A DNA stretch of 64,000 bases from Hyphomicrobiales bacterium (GCA_900473045.1 UCKS01000007.1:67122-131121), one strand, 5' to 3'; shown: positions 17,150 to 25,712, counted from the first letter of the stretch. The notes: generated by a model not told the origin, from the sequence alone. A program made the numbers and translations.

Positions 17150-18307
17150 ATGCCGTCATCACACATAACCGCCGATTTCATGCCCGATTGGGCGGCCATC
17201 GTTGCCGTCATTCTGGGCGCGTCGGCCTTTTCGGTGGCGCAGGGGATCACCTATCCGCTGATTTCGCTGACGCTGGAAAGCCGGGGCGTGACGCCGGCGG
17301 TCATCGGTTTCAATGCGGTCAGTTTCGCGCTCGGCCTTGCCACCTCGACGCTGATGATCGGCCAGTTGACGGCGCGGCTGCGCACCGACAAGCTGATCAT
17401 CCTCAGCCTCGCCGGCTGCTCGATATGCCTTGCGACGTTTGCAGCGACAGACTCACTGCCTGTCTGGTTTCTCGCCCGGTTTCTGCTGGGTTTCTTCGCC
17501 AGCCTGATCTTCATGCTGAGCGAGGCCTGGATGAACTCGGCCTGCCCCGACCGGCTGCGCGGCCGGGTTTCGGGCCTTTACGGCGCCGGCATCTGCGGTG
17601 GTTTTGCCGCAGGGCCACTGGTCATTCCGCTGATGGGAACGGAAGGCGGCTTCGGCTTTGCGCTGACCGCCGTCTATGTCGCGCTGGTCGCCTTTGCCAC
17701 GGCGCTGTTGACGCTCTCGACCCGCACGACGCCGGAGGCTTCCTCGACCCGCGACGTCTTCGTGTTTTTCCGCAAGGCGCCGGTGCTGATCGCCATGGTG
17801 CTGGCCTTCGGGTTTTCGGATATCGCGGCAATTTCGGTGATGCCGGTCTATTTCGTCAAGACCGGCCATTCGCAGGCCTTTGCAGCCTTGAGCGTCACGG
17901 TTCTGGCCTTGCCAACCGCGCTCGCTCAGCCGTTCATCGGCGTGCTGCTCGACCGGCTGCCGCGCCAGCGCGTGGCGATCGTCATGGGCGGCATCGGCGC
18001 CTTCGCCTTCCTGATCATACCGTTCCTGACATCGCCGATTGCCATTCTCGCCGATTTTGCGCTGATCGGCGCTGCCAGCTTCTCGCTGTATACCTGCGCG
18101 CTGACCATGCTCGGCGAACAGTATCGCGGTGGCATGCTGGTGGCGGGAAGTGCAGCATTTGCGCTTGCCTATGCGGTCGGCAGCGGCATGGGTTCGGGCG
18201 CGACGGGATCGATCATGGACATGTTCGGTCCATCCGCAGCCCCGGTCAGCGTCGGCTTGCTGATGGCTTGTTTCACAGCGACGCTTTTGCGCATGAAGAT
18301 AAGGTAA
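17150..18307 (+). CDS. MFS transporter (YcaD-like)
   Basis: 385 aa from the ATG at 17150, preceded by GAGGG. About 12 hydrophobic segments. The M-L-S-E-A-W-M-N-S segment near residue 121, followed by R-G-R-V-S-G-L-Y, is characteristic of the YcaD group of MFS permeases. The longer frame to 17078 would add a polar tail. Substrate unknown. It stands alone on this strand between two leftward genes. Confidence 0.82.
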   Translation: MPSSHITADFMPDWAAIVAVILGASAFSVAQGITYPLISLTLESRGVTPAVIGFNAVSFALGLATSTLMIGQLTARLRTDKLIILSLAGCSICLATFAATDSLPVWFLARFLLGFFASLIFMLSEAWMNSACPDRLRGRVSGLYGAGICGGFAAGPLVIPLMGTEGGFGFALTAVYVALVAFATALLTLSTRTTPEASSTRDVFVFFRKAPVLIAMVLAFGFSDIAAISVMPVYFVKTGHSQAFAALSVTVLALPTALAQPFIGVLLDRLPRQRVAIVMGGIGAFAFLIIPFLTSPIAILADFALIGAASFSLYTCALTMLGEQYRGGMLVAGSAAFALAYAVGSGMGSGATGSIMDMFGPSAAPVSVGLLMACFTATLLRMKIR

Positions 18308-18334
18308 GCCACACCCGGCTTCTGACTCCTGCAG

Positions 18335-18943
18335 TCAGTTGCCCGTTCGATGCAAGATCAGATCGGCTGGCTTTGACGGCCGATCTGCCTCGGTCACAGC
18401 CGACCATAGGAACGGAAAATTTCCGAACCGCAGGTCGTCGTCGTCTAGCCAGGCGCGTTCATAGAGCATTACGCCCGCGCTGGCGAAGGAAAACGGTGTG
18501 CAACTTCGCCCAGCGACGGAGGCTGCAATATTGGTGTTCCAGTCTTTCAACCCGCATCCCGCGCCATCCGCAGCATTGTTGTAGTGCCGGACGACATCAT
18601 CGATATTCGGTGTGAACGTTATGGTCTGGACCGTATGCGTAAAGTCGATGTAGCGCTCTTTGACCGCCACGTCCGAGAGCGCACCGCGATAATTCACCTG
18701 AACTGTTGGCATTTGGCAGGAACTCTTCGCGTAGACCTGCGACGTAGCGACGATCTCGCGACCGGTGATGCGAACCCGCGTAACAACACCATGACGACCA
18801 TTCTTACCGATAGGCAGGCAATCACTCGTCCATTCGCCGGTCAGAGTTTGTCCCTTGACCTGCGCGGATACGATCCCTGTACAGGCAAGGCTTGCCAGCA
18901 GGGTAACAAGGGTCAAAAAGCCGTATACAGGCATGGACAGCAT
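18335..18943 (-). CDS. Hypothetical secreted protein
   Basis: 202 aa. An N-terminal hydrophobic stretch ends with I-V-S-A-Q, a likely signal peptide cleavage site near residue 27. The mature part begins G-E-W-T-S-D-C-L-P and contains four more cysteines, suggesting an extracytoplasmic disulfide-bonded domain, perhaps beta-rich. A second in-frame ATG at 18934 is equally possible. I do not recognise the family. It converges with the MFS gene at 18307. Confidence 0.65.
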   Translation of the reverse strand: MLSMPVYGFLTLVTLLASLACTGIVSAQVKGQTLTGEWTSDCLPIGKNGRHGVVTRVRITGREIVATSQVYAKSSCQMPTVQVNYRGALSDVAVKERYIDFTHTVQTITFTPNIDDVVRHYNNAADGAGCGLKDWNTNIAASVAGRSCTPFSFASAGVMLYERAWLDDDDLRFGNFPFLWSAVTEADRPSKPADLILHRTGN

Positions 18944-19024
18944 CTCCGGTGGCCAGGCGACTATTCAGTCCGATCATGGCCCATTTGTGAAACACTGCTA
19001 TTTCCCGTTGTAGCAAACCTCTAC

Positions 19025-19061
19025 GCAAAATGCCGCCCGGATGGACCGGACGGCATTTTGC
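19025..19061 (-). terminator. Hairpin after DUF2267/DUF2780-like gene
   Basis: GCAAAATGCCG (19025-19035) pairs exactly with CGGCATTTTGC (19051-19061), and the inner bases pair further with one mismatch. It lies about 25 bases past the stop of the leftward gene at 19085. Confidence 0.6.
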
Positions 19062-19084
19062 GAATGAGCAATGACGGGAATGCG

Positions 19085-19480
19085 TCAGACGAACTGGCTG
19101 AGACCCGGAACCGAAGCGACGACTTCGTCGACCACCTCTGCGCCGGCCTTTTCCTTGGCGTAACCGATGGTTTCCTTGGCGAGCGCCGTGATCTCGCCCA
19201 TGCCGAGACCCTGCGACATCAGCTGCTGGCCGAGCGCCATGACGCCGCCACCGGCACCGACTGCGCTGAGCAGACCGCCGAGCAAGCCACCGCCGCCCGT
19301 GCCTTCGCCATTATACTGCGCAACCAGCGCGTCAGCACCCGGAATGGCTTCGATCATCTTGGCAACCGGGCCGTCGGCGGCTTCGCGCTGCAGGAAGCCG
19401 AGCATCATGCCGATGGCCTTTTCAGCCGTCGCCGGATCGATGCCGACATTTTCGGCAACGCGGGTGACCAGTTCGTTCAT
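19085..19480 (-). CDS. DUF2267/DUF2780-like small protein
   Basis: 131 aa, helical, with a glycine-rich middle (G-E-G-T-G-G-G-G-L-L-G-G-L-L-S-A-V-G). The N-terminus M-N-E-L-V-T-R-V-A-E-N-V-G-I-D-P-A-T-A-E-K-A-I reads like a helical bundle of the DUF2267/DUF2780 type; I cannot decide between them without a search. A clear GAGGAG lies before the ATG at 19480. Function unknown. Confidence 0.7.
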   Translation of the reverse strand: MNELVTRVAENVGIDPATAEKAIGMMLGFLQREAADGPVAKMIEAIPGADALVAQYNGEGTGGGGLLGGLLSAVGAGGGVMALGQQLMSQGLGMGEITALAKETIGYAKEKAGAEVVDEVVASVPGLSQFV

Positions 19481-19764
19481 GGGTGATTCTCCTCGTTTAT
19501 TTGACGTGAACGTCAAGGTAAATTATCTCGGATTGAAACTCAAGCACTGTCCGGAACGGGTATCCGCAGCGCGAGAACGCAACAATCGTTTCATGCCTTG
19601 CCGGCAATTACAATGCGGCCATCCAGCGCGCAAAGCCTGTCTTTTGCATGACAATCCTTCTGTTGCCGGTGAAAGGCACTCCCCCTATAACAGTCATGGG
19701 AAAACAATGTGATGCAGGCTGGCGGACCGCCGGCTTTCATTGGCGAAACGGAGACAAGGCCCAC

Positions 19765-21318
19765 ATGCTTGAGGACGGGAAGCTCTATATCGGCACCAGC
19801 CGGAAACCGGACGACACGATCAACAAGGGCGAATATCTGGATTTCAAATTCGGCAACCGCCACGGGCTGATCACCGGCGCCACCGGCACCGGCAAAACCG
19901 TGACGCTGCAGATCCTCGCGGAAAGTTTCTCCAATGCCGGCGTGCCGGTGTTCTGCGCCGACGTGAAGGGCGACCTCTCCGGCATCGGCGCCATCGGCGA
20001 GCCGAAGGACTGGGTGACCAAGCGGGCCGAGCAGATCGGCTTTACCGATTTCGCCTTTCAGGAATTCCCGGTGATCTTTTGGGATCTCTACGGTGAAAAA
20101 GGCCACCGCGTGCGCACCACCATGTCGGAGATGGGGCCGCTCTTGCTCTCCCGGCTGATGAATGCCACCGACGCCCAGGAAGGCGTCATCAACATCGCCT
20201 TCAAGATTGCCGATGAAGGTGGGCTGCCGCTGCTGGATCTCAAGGATTTCCAGGCGATGCTCAACTACATGGCCGAGAATGCCTCGGCGCTTTCCGGCAA
20301 ATACGGCCTGATCTCCAAGGCCTCGGTCGGCTCCATCCAGCGCGAGCTGCTGATCCTCGAGCAACAGGGGGCCAAGAATTTCTTTGGCGAACCGGCGCTC
20401 AAGGTCTCCGACATCATGCGCACCACCCGCGACGGCCGCGGCGCCATTTCGGTGCTGGCCGCCGACAAGCTGATGATGAACCCGCGCCTCTACGGCACCT
20501 TTCTGCTCTGGCTGATGTCGGAACTGTTCGAGGAACTGCCCGAGATCGGTGATCCCGACAAACCGAAGCTGGTATTCTTCTTCGATGAGGCGCATCTGCT
20601 GTTCAACGATGCGCCGAAGGTTCTGCTTGAGCGGATCGAACAGGTCGTGCGGCTGATCCGCTCCAAGGGCGTCGGCATCTATTTCGTCACTCAGAACCCG
20701 CTCGACGTGCCGGAAACCGTGCTGGCCCAGCTCGGCAACCGTGTCCAGCATGCGCTGCGCGCCTATACGCCGCGCGAACAGAAGGCGGTGAAGACGGCGG
20801 CCGACACCTTCCGCCCCAACCCGGATTTCGACTGTGCCACCGTCATCACCAATCTGGGCACAGGCGAGGCGCTGGTCTCGACGCTCGAAGGCAAGGGCTC
20901 GCCCTCGATGGTCGAGCGCACGCTGATCCGCCCGCCGTCCAGCCGCGCCGGTCCGTTGACGGAGGCCGAGCGCGCCAATGTCATGAGTATCAGCCCGGTG
21001 GCTGGCCAGTACGACACGGATATCGACCGGGAATCCGCCTACGAGCTTTTGGCCCAGCGCGCCGCCAAATCGACGCAACAAGCCGAGGAAAGCCGCGAAA
21101 CCTCGGAGGCCCCGCCGCCGGCAGCCCCCGGCGGCAGCCGCTGGACCCTGCCCGGCTTCGGCGACGATGCGGCTCCAGCCGAGCCAAAGCCAAAACCCCG
21201 CGCCGGCTACCAGCGCGAAAGCGTTGCCGAAGCGGCGATGAAATCCGTCGCCCGCACCGTCGCCTCCTCGCTCGGCCGGGCATTGGTGCGTGGCATACTT
21301 GGCAGCTTGAAGCGGTAA
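19765..21318 (+). CDS. yjgR: HerA-like ATPase, DUF853 (YjgR family)
   Basis: 517 aa. Walker A is G-A-T-G-T-G-K-T (about 37-44) and Walker B is V-F-F-F-D-E-A-H near 270, in the arrangement of the DUF853/YjgR group of HerA/FtsK-like P-loop ATPases. The segment Y-F-V-T-Q-N-P-L-D-V-P fits sensor motifs of the family. The C-terminus is a Pro/Ala-rich linker and a basic helix ending V-R-G-I-L-G-S-L-K-R. I start at 19765 (M-L-E-D-G-K-L-Y-I-G) with GGAG upstream; the frame is open to 19648. Role unknown. The last 43 bases are repeated at 21828-21870. Confidence 0.88.
   Translation: MLEDGKLYIGTSRKPDDTINKGEYLDFKFGNRHGLITGATGTGKTVTLQILAESFSNAGVPVFCADVKGDLSGIGAIGEPKDWVTKRAEQIGFTDFAFQEFPVIFWDLYGEKGHRVRTTMSEMGPLLLSRLMNATDAQEGVINIAFKIADEGGLPLLDLKDFQAMLNYMAENASALSGKYGLISKASVGSIQRELLILEQQGAKNFFGEPALKVSDIMRTTRDGRGAISVLAADKLMMNPRLYGTFLLWLMSELFEELPEIGDPDKPKLVFFFDEAHLLFNDAPKVLLERIEQVVRLIRSKGVGIYFVTQNPLDVPETVLAQLGNRVQHALRAYTPREQKAVKTAADTFRPNPDFDCATVITNLGTGEALVSTLEGKGSPSMVERTLIRPPSSRAGPLTEAERANVMSISPVAGQYDTDIDRESAYELLAQRAAKSTQQAEESRETSEAPPPAAPGGSRWTLPGFGDDAAPAEPKPKPRAGYQRESVAEAAMKSVARTVASSLGRALVRGILGSLKR
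21276..21318 (+). repeat. Left copy of duplicated yjgR 3' end
   Basis: The last 43 bases of yjgR, including its TAA, recur with a few substitutions at 21828-21870. Both copies encode R-A-L-V-R-G-I-L-G-S-(L/V)-K-R and a stop. About 510 bases separate them. Confidence 0.8.
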
Positions 21319-21449
21319 CGGGCCGGACAGGTGCCGCGCGTCGATCACCGCAGTCTGGACGAGCAGTGAGCCGAGACGATTGCGAGGGCTATGGAAGCCC
21401 GCGCCAGGCCCGCGTGTTCGATCTCGCCGCCGCCCAGCTCGACTGCGAT

Positions 21450-21690
21450 CCGGAGCCGAAGAAGAGAAAAGATCGCCTAGCGTCAGATGCCCGTTCGGAT
21501 CGCTTTTGTTGATCGGATCATTACCCGCGTAGGCATAACGATTGGTCCCGACGCCTTAGATCGTCGGGTCCCACGTATCGGTCTGGATGAACCGGGCATT
21601 GGCCGCCCAGCCGAAGGACACGGGTACCATGCTGCAAACCAGCAGCAGACTGAGAATGCGGGCCAGAAACCCGCTGGAAAAGTATTTCAT
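21450..21690 (-). pseudogene. RHS-repeat core remnant fused to a signal peptide
   Basis: From the ATG at 21690 a hydrophobic signal-like sequence ([17 protein letters not shown]) runs into [15 protein letters not shown] and then TAA at 21556-21558. The same frame continues G-V-G-T-N-R-Y-A-Y-A-G-N-D-P-I-N-K-S-D-P-N-G-H, which together is the RHS-repeat-associated core signature; a Gln codon is expected at the stop. After the core the reading continues without similarity I can name. The thousands of residues of YD repeats normally between signal and core are missing. The left limit is approximate. Confidence 0.75.
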
Positions 21691-21723
21691 GAACACGCCC
21701 CCGCTCGCGATAAAGTCTCAAAA

Positions 21724-21827
21724 TTACTGCGTCTGGCCGTCTTGCGGCCGCCAACCCATGGCTTCCGCCTTGGCGAAAGCCTGCGTGTTCTGCCCGTACC
21801 ACTGATCGGCTTTCACCTTCAGATCGA
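21724..21827 (-). pseudogene. C-terminal fragment of an unknown small gene next to the RHS remnant
   Basis: Leftward reading ends in D-Q-W-Y-G-Q-N-T-Q-A-F-A-K-A-E-A-M-G-W-R-P-Q-D-G-Q-T-Q and TAA, 33 bases before the RHS remnant ATG. The composition looks like a real protein tail, but its upstream part is cut by the junction with the second yjgR tail copy at about 21828. I do not recognise the family. Confidence 0.4.
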
Positions 21828-21870
21828 CCGGGCATTGGTGCGCGGCATACTCGGCAGCGTGAAGCGGTAA
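21828..21870 (+). repeat. Right copy of duplicated yjgR 3' end
   Basis: Matches 21276-21318 with few changes and has its own TAA. It is the copy that lies next to the intrinsic terminator at 21896-21926, so it probably marks the ancestral end of yjgR. Confidence 0.8.
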
Positions 21871-21895
21871 ACGCTGCATGGACCTGAAACCGAAA

Positions 21896-21926
21896 ACGGC
21901 GGCCAAGATGGGCCGCCGTTTTTTTT
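21896..21926 (+). terminator. Intrinsic terminator
   Basis: ACGGCGGCC and GGCCGCCGT form a 9-bp stem with a 6-base loop, followed by eight T residues. It fits the end of yjgR and may also act on the leftward side. Confidence 0.85.
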
Positions 21927-22006
21927 GTTTATACCCCCATCCAATTCATAAAATGACACTCAAACAAGCGTCACGATGGTGAAGTCGGCAGGGGTATTGC
22001 GATCTC

Positions 22007-24298
22007 CTAGATGATGAAGAAATCCGCGTTGGTCAGCGCCAGATTGGCCGAGAGCGTTGCGAAATGCACCGCGCCCCCTGCCGCATTGCCGTTGGAGTCG
22101 TAGAACAGCTTGCCTGTGTCCGTCTCATAGATCAGACGATCGTCGGCATCGTGGGCGACGCCGCTGGCGCTCTTGTGAAAGGCGCCCGACGCCAGAACGC
22201 CGGTCTTCTTCAATGCCGTGAAGACGCTGTTCTCCAACTGAATGATATCGGCGTCGAAATCGTTCATCCTGTGCGTACTGAAATCGGTGATCTTATCGAC
22301 ATTTGTCGTGGCGCTGAGTGCGGTATTGAACCTGAAGGCGTCCGCGCCGGCGGCGCCCTTCAGAGTGTCGTTACCCGCCCCGCCGTTCAGCACGTTGTTG
22401 TTGTCGTTGCCGATCAGTACGTTATTGCCCTTGTTACCGGTGGCGAAGTACGCATCCCAACCGGTCAATATCAGGTTTTCGATGCTACCGGCCGCCTGCG
22501 CTGTGTTGGAAAGATCGAAGTCGACGGAGGACTTGACCCAATCCGTGCCAGAAGAGCCGGAAACCGATTCATCGACGAAATCGCCGTCGCCAACGATATA
22601 GGTATCATTGCCAGCAAGGCCGACCAGGGTATTGGCACCTTCGTTCCCGGTCAGGATGTTGTTCAGGGCGTTGCCGGTGGCACTGATCGCGGCCGAGCCG
22701 GTCAACATCACGTTCTCGATATCGCCGAGCGCCTGCAGCTTGTTGGTGAGATTAAAGGTGACCGAGGATGCAACCAGATCCGTCCCGGACGAGCCGGCTT
22801 CATTGACCTTGTCTCCGGCACCGACGACGTAGATGTCATTGCCCGCCCCGCCACTCAACACGTTGGCGCCGCTGTTTCCCCTCAACACGTTGTTGCTCGC
22901 ATTGCCAGTCGCGTTGATATTGTCGCTGCCGATGAGCGTGAGGTTCTCGACAATACCAACCGCCTGCGCGGTGTTGACGAGGCTGAAGCTGACCGAGGAC
23001 ATGACCAGATCCGTCCCGGACGAGCCGGTTTCATTGACCTTGTCACCGGCGCCGACGACGTAGATGTCATTGCCCGCCCCACCACTCAGTACGTTGGCGC
23101 CGCTGTTTCCCCTCAACACGTTGTTGCTCGCATTGCCAGTCGCGTTGATGTTAGCGCTACCGGTGAGCGTGAGGTTCTCGATAATGCCGCTTGCTTGGGC
23201 CTTGTTGGCGAGATTGAAGCTCACTGAGGATTTAACCAAATCCGCATCCCAATCGTCGCCTTCATCCCGCACGATGTCGCCAATGTCATCCACCACGTAC
23301 GTATCGGAGCCCGCACCTCCCATCATGAGGTCCGCTCCGGCGCCGCCGTCTAGAACGTCACCCCCGTCCTGTCCGATGAGCTTATTGGCATCATTGTTTC
23401 CGATCAGGATATCGCTGGAATTTGTACCGCGCACGCCTTCGATGCCCCTCAGCGTGTCACGATGTCCGAAACCGTCTGTAGCAGCGCCCGTCGCGAGATT
23501 GACCGTGACGCCACGCGAGCCTCTAAAAAAGTCGTCGCTCTGGTATTCAACCCAGTCGAACCCGCCGCGGCCGTCGATTACATCGCGGCCACCAAGACCC
23601 CTAAACGTCTCGTCGGCGCCGGATCCATACAGGGTATCGCCGAATTGACTGCCGTGGAAGGTCGTCATCCCAACGAAGGTTTCCGCATTGGCCCACGGAT
23701 CGATGGCGGTGCCGAGATCGGCATCGACCGTCACGCCACGACGCGCAGAGACATCGCCGTAGGCATCGCTAAAGCTCAACGTATTGTTTTCACCGGCACT
23801 GGTGATGTAGGTGTCGATGCCTGCTCCGCCCTGAAAGACATCGCCGCGCTGCGAGCCGCCGCCAATCAGCGTGTCGCTACCGCCACCACCCTGTAAATCA
23901 TCATCGCCGAGGGTTCCCGTAATCGTGTCGTTGCCGGAAAAAAGCCACTGGTAAACGTCCGACCAGCTATCGCTTGTCTCCAGAACAACGGTGAAGTCCG
24001 CCAAGGTGATGTTGTCGGCAGACAGATCGACCTTCTGAAAGAGTATTCCCTTCTCATCGCGCAGCTCAATACCGGTTAACGTGCCGCCGGTGCCAATCAG
24101 CTGATTTCCCTGATACTGAAGATTATCCCCCAGAAATTTCAGAGCCGTGCCATTCCAATTCGCGAATGTGACATCGCTTGAGCTCATGGAAACTTCAGAA
24201 TTCCCCCACATAGGGTCAAGATACCCTGCGAAATTTGGGTTCTTCTCTTCACCCGGAAGGTATTTTTTATCCGGCCAATAATAGGTATGGGTTGCCAT
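22007..24298 (-). CDS. RTX-type calcium-binding protein (second of two)
   Basis: 763 aa from the ATG at 24298 with AAGGCGAGAG upstream; an extension to 24370 is possible but lacks support. Residues 120-330 hold G-G-x-G-x-D-x-(L/I) calcium-binding nonapeptides (for example G-G-A-G-A-D-L-M). From about 340 to 640 a unit of roughly 77 residues (V-S-F-x-L-x-N-x-A-Q-A-x-x-I-E-N-L-T-L-x-G then G-N-S-G-A-N-V-L-S-G-G-A-G-N-D-I-Y-V-V) recurs about four times. The C-terminus A-L-T-N-A-D-F-F-I-I matches the first RTX protein. It is probably exported by a type I system encoded elsewhere. Role could be adhesion or biofilm; not shown here. Confidence 0.87.
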   Translation of the reverse strand: MATHTYYWPDKKYLPGEEKNPNFAGYLDPMWGNSEVSMSSSDVTFANWNGTALKFLGDNLQYQGNQLIGTGGTLTGIELRDEKGILFQKVDLSADNITLADFTVVLETSDSWSDVYQWLFSGNDTITGTLGDDDLQGGGGSDTLIGGGSQRGDVFQGGAGIDTYITSAGENNTLSFSDAYGDVSARRGVTVDADLGTAIDPWANAETFVGMTTFHGSQFGDTLYGSGADETFRGLGGRDVIDGRGGFDWVEYQSDDFFRGSRGVTVNLATGAATDGFGHRDTLRGIEGVRGTNSSDILIGNNDANKLIGQDGGDVLDGGAGADLMMGGAGSDTYVVDDIGDIVRDEGDDWDADLVKSSVSFNLANKAQASGIIENLTLTGSANINATGNASNNVLRGNSGANVLSGGAGNDIYVVGAGDKVNETGSSGTDLVMSSVSFSLVNTAQAVGIVENLTLIGSDNINATGNASNNVLRGNSGANVLSGGAGNDIYVVGAGDKVNEAGSSGTDLVASSVTFNLTNKLQALGDIENVMLTGSAAISATGNALNNILTGNEGANTLVGLAGNDTYIVGDGDFVDESVSGSSGTDWVKSSVDFDLSNTAQAAGSIENLILTGWDAYFATGNKGNNVLIGNDNNNVLNGGAGNDTLKGAAGADAFRFNTALSATTNVDKITDFSTHRMNDFDADIIQLENSVFTALKKTGVLASGAFHKSASGVAHDADDRLIYETDTGKLFYDSNGNAAGGAVHFATLSANLALTNADFFII
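22795..23180 (-). repeat. Near-identical 231-bp tandem repeats inside RTX gene
   Basis: The stretch from about 22801 to 22920 is almost identical to that from about 23032 to 23151, giving a repeat period of 231 bases (77 codons). Only a handful of bases differ over about 120. This is the DNA side of the protein repeats encoding G-A-G-D-K-V-N-E-x-G-S-S-G-T-D-L-V. Confidence 0.8.
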
Positions 24299-24645
24299 TC
24301 TCTCGCCTTGCTCACATATCCGCACACGCCGATTCCCCCAGGCGCTGCTTCTGGTTGCAAGGCTTAGCAAACGGAATGGTTGAAGCCAATCCCGCTGAAA
24401 GCAAGAAAATGGATTTGGTTAAGATGGCTCTTCCATCAGGCGCCTTAGACTGCGTATCCCGTTGTATTTTTTAATATCACCGGTGCTTTTACGCCTGTCC
24501 GAGCGCACATTATTGAACCGGTAGTTTTCTCCAAAGATGACGAGCGTGTATCTTGAAGATACCTCGGTCCACCGAGGCTTTCTACAACCAGAAAGCCCGG
24601 CAGATCGCTCCGCCGGGCTTTCGGTTTCGACATCACACAAATACC
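24299..24645. other. Intergenic region between RTX gene and ohr
   Basis: No gene is supported. It should hold the RTX promoter. It also contains two hairpins: CCTCGG/CCGAGG at about 24563-24578 and the ohr terminator at 24592-24621. Confidence 0.4.
24592..24621 (-). terminator. Hairpin after ohr
   Basis: AAAGCCCGGC and GCCGGGCTTT are exact complements with a 10-base loop, 25 bases past the ohr stop. On the minus strand the stem ends in TTT and continues CTGG. Confidence 0.7.
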
Positions 24646-25068
24646 TTAGGCGAGCTTGGCTACAACTTCGCTCGAAGTCCGAAGCGCGTGGCTGTAGGGG
24701 CAGACGATGTGGGCGGCGGCGACGAGTTTTTCGCCGACTTCGCGGTCGACGCCCGGCAGGCTGACGGAGATCGACGGGCTGATGTAGAAGCCGGTGCCGT
24801 CATCGCGCGGGCCGATGCCGACCGTTGCCGTGACCGTCGCGTCTTCCGGGATCTTCACCTTTTCCTTGCCGGCGACGAATTTCAGCGCGCCGAGGAAGCA
24901 GGCGGAATAGCCGGCTGCAAACAGCTGCTCGGGATTGGTGCCGGTCGCACCATCGCCGCCGAGTTCCTTCGGAACGGTCAGCGTCACATCGAGAACACCG
25001 TTTTCACTGACGGCGTGGCCGGCGCGGCCACCGGTTGCGGATGCCTTGGTCGTGTAGAGAATGGGCAT
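24646..25068 (-). CDS. ohr: Organic hydroperoxide resistance protein Ohr
   Basis: 140 aa, the standard length for Ohr. This thiol peroxidase reduces organic hydroperoxides in the cytoplasm. The catalytic cysteines C57 (Y-S-A-C-F-L-G-A) and C123 (I-V-C-P-Y-S-H-A) are present, as are R15 and E47, expected to tune the peroxidatic Cys. It is divergent from ohrR, and the shared region carries an AT-rich palindrome at 25159-25175, so it is likely repressed by OhrR and induced by organic peroxides. Confidence 0.95.
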   Translation of the reverse strand: MPILYTTKASATGGRAGHAVSENGVLDVTLTVPKELGGDGATGTNPEQLFAAGYSACFLGALKFVAGKEKVKIPEDATVTATVGIGPRDDGTGFYISPSISVSLPGVDREVGEKLVAAAHIVCPYSHALRTSSEVVAKLA

Positions 25069-25158
25069 GTCTGTCTCCTTGGTTTCTCAGCGGTTGATGG
25101 CGGGGCAAATGCTTGCCTGCATTTTCAATAGCGCATTATTTAATTGTACGCAATATAA

Positions 25159-25175
25159 TTTTGCAAATTGCAAAA
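25159..25175. promoter_or_regulatory. Probable OhrR operator
   Basis: TTTTGCAAATTGCAAAA is an 8-bp inverted repeat about one central base, in the ohr/ohrR intergenic region. A related half, AATTGTACGCAATATAATT, lies directly upstream. OhrR sites in other bacteria are AT-rich inverted repeats of this kind. Confidence 0.6.
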
Positions 25176-25203
25176 TCGTCTCGAAACTGCGAGAATGCGC
25201 AGT

Positions 25204-25683
25204 ATGACCCGCGATAAAGACATGCGTAAGGACGATCTGGAAAAAGGCGATGCCCTGGCGCTTGGCCAGCAGCTCTGTTTTGCCGTCTATTCGGTCGCCC
25301 ATGCCTTCAACCGGACCTACAAGCCGCTGCTTGAGAAATTCGGACTGACCTATCCGCAATATCTGGTGCTGCTGGCGCTGTGGCAAAAGGACAGGATGAC
25401 GGTGAAGGGGATCGGCGAGGAACTGGGGCTGGATTCAGGCACGCTTTCGCCGCTGCTCAAGCGGCTGGAAACCGCCGGCTTCGTCAGCCGCATCCGCGAT
25501 AAAGGCGACGAGCGCCAGGTGATCGTGACGCTGACCCAAAAGGGCCAAGCGCTGAAGACCGATGCGTTCGGCATCCTGACGGAGATCGGCAAGGCGACGG
25601 GATGCAGCATGGCAGAGGCCACCGCCCTGCGCTCGGCGCTGCATGATCTCAGCACGCATCTCGGTGAAAACCAGCAATCCTGA
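25204..25683 (+). CDS. ohrR: MarR family peroxide-sensing repressor OhrR
   Basis: 159 aa from 25204. The redox-sensing cysteine is C25 in Q-Q-L-C-F-A-V-Y-S, as in OhrR proteins, and the winged helix is visible (Y-P-Q-Y-L-V-L-L-A-L-W near 50; D-S-G-T-L-S-P-L-L-K-R-L-E as recognition helix; D-E-R-Q-V wing). ATGs at 25168 and 25195 are in frame, but a GAGA site 9 bases before 25204 favours it. Divergent from ohr, its expected target. Confidence 0.93.
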   Translation: MTRDKDMRKDDLEKGDALALGQQLCFAVYSVAHAFNRTYKPLLEKFGLTYPQYLVLLALWQKDRMTVKGIGEELGLDSGTLSPLLKRLETAGFVSRIRDKGDERQVIVTLTQKGQALKTDAFGILTEIGKATGCSMAEATALRSALHDLSTHLGENQQS

Positions 25684-25712
25684 GACTATGATCCCCCGCG
25701 GCGCGGGACTTT

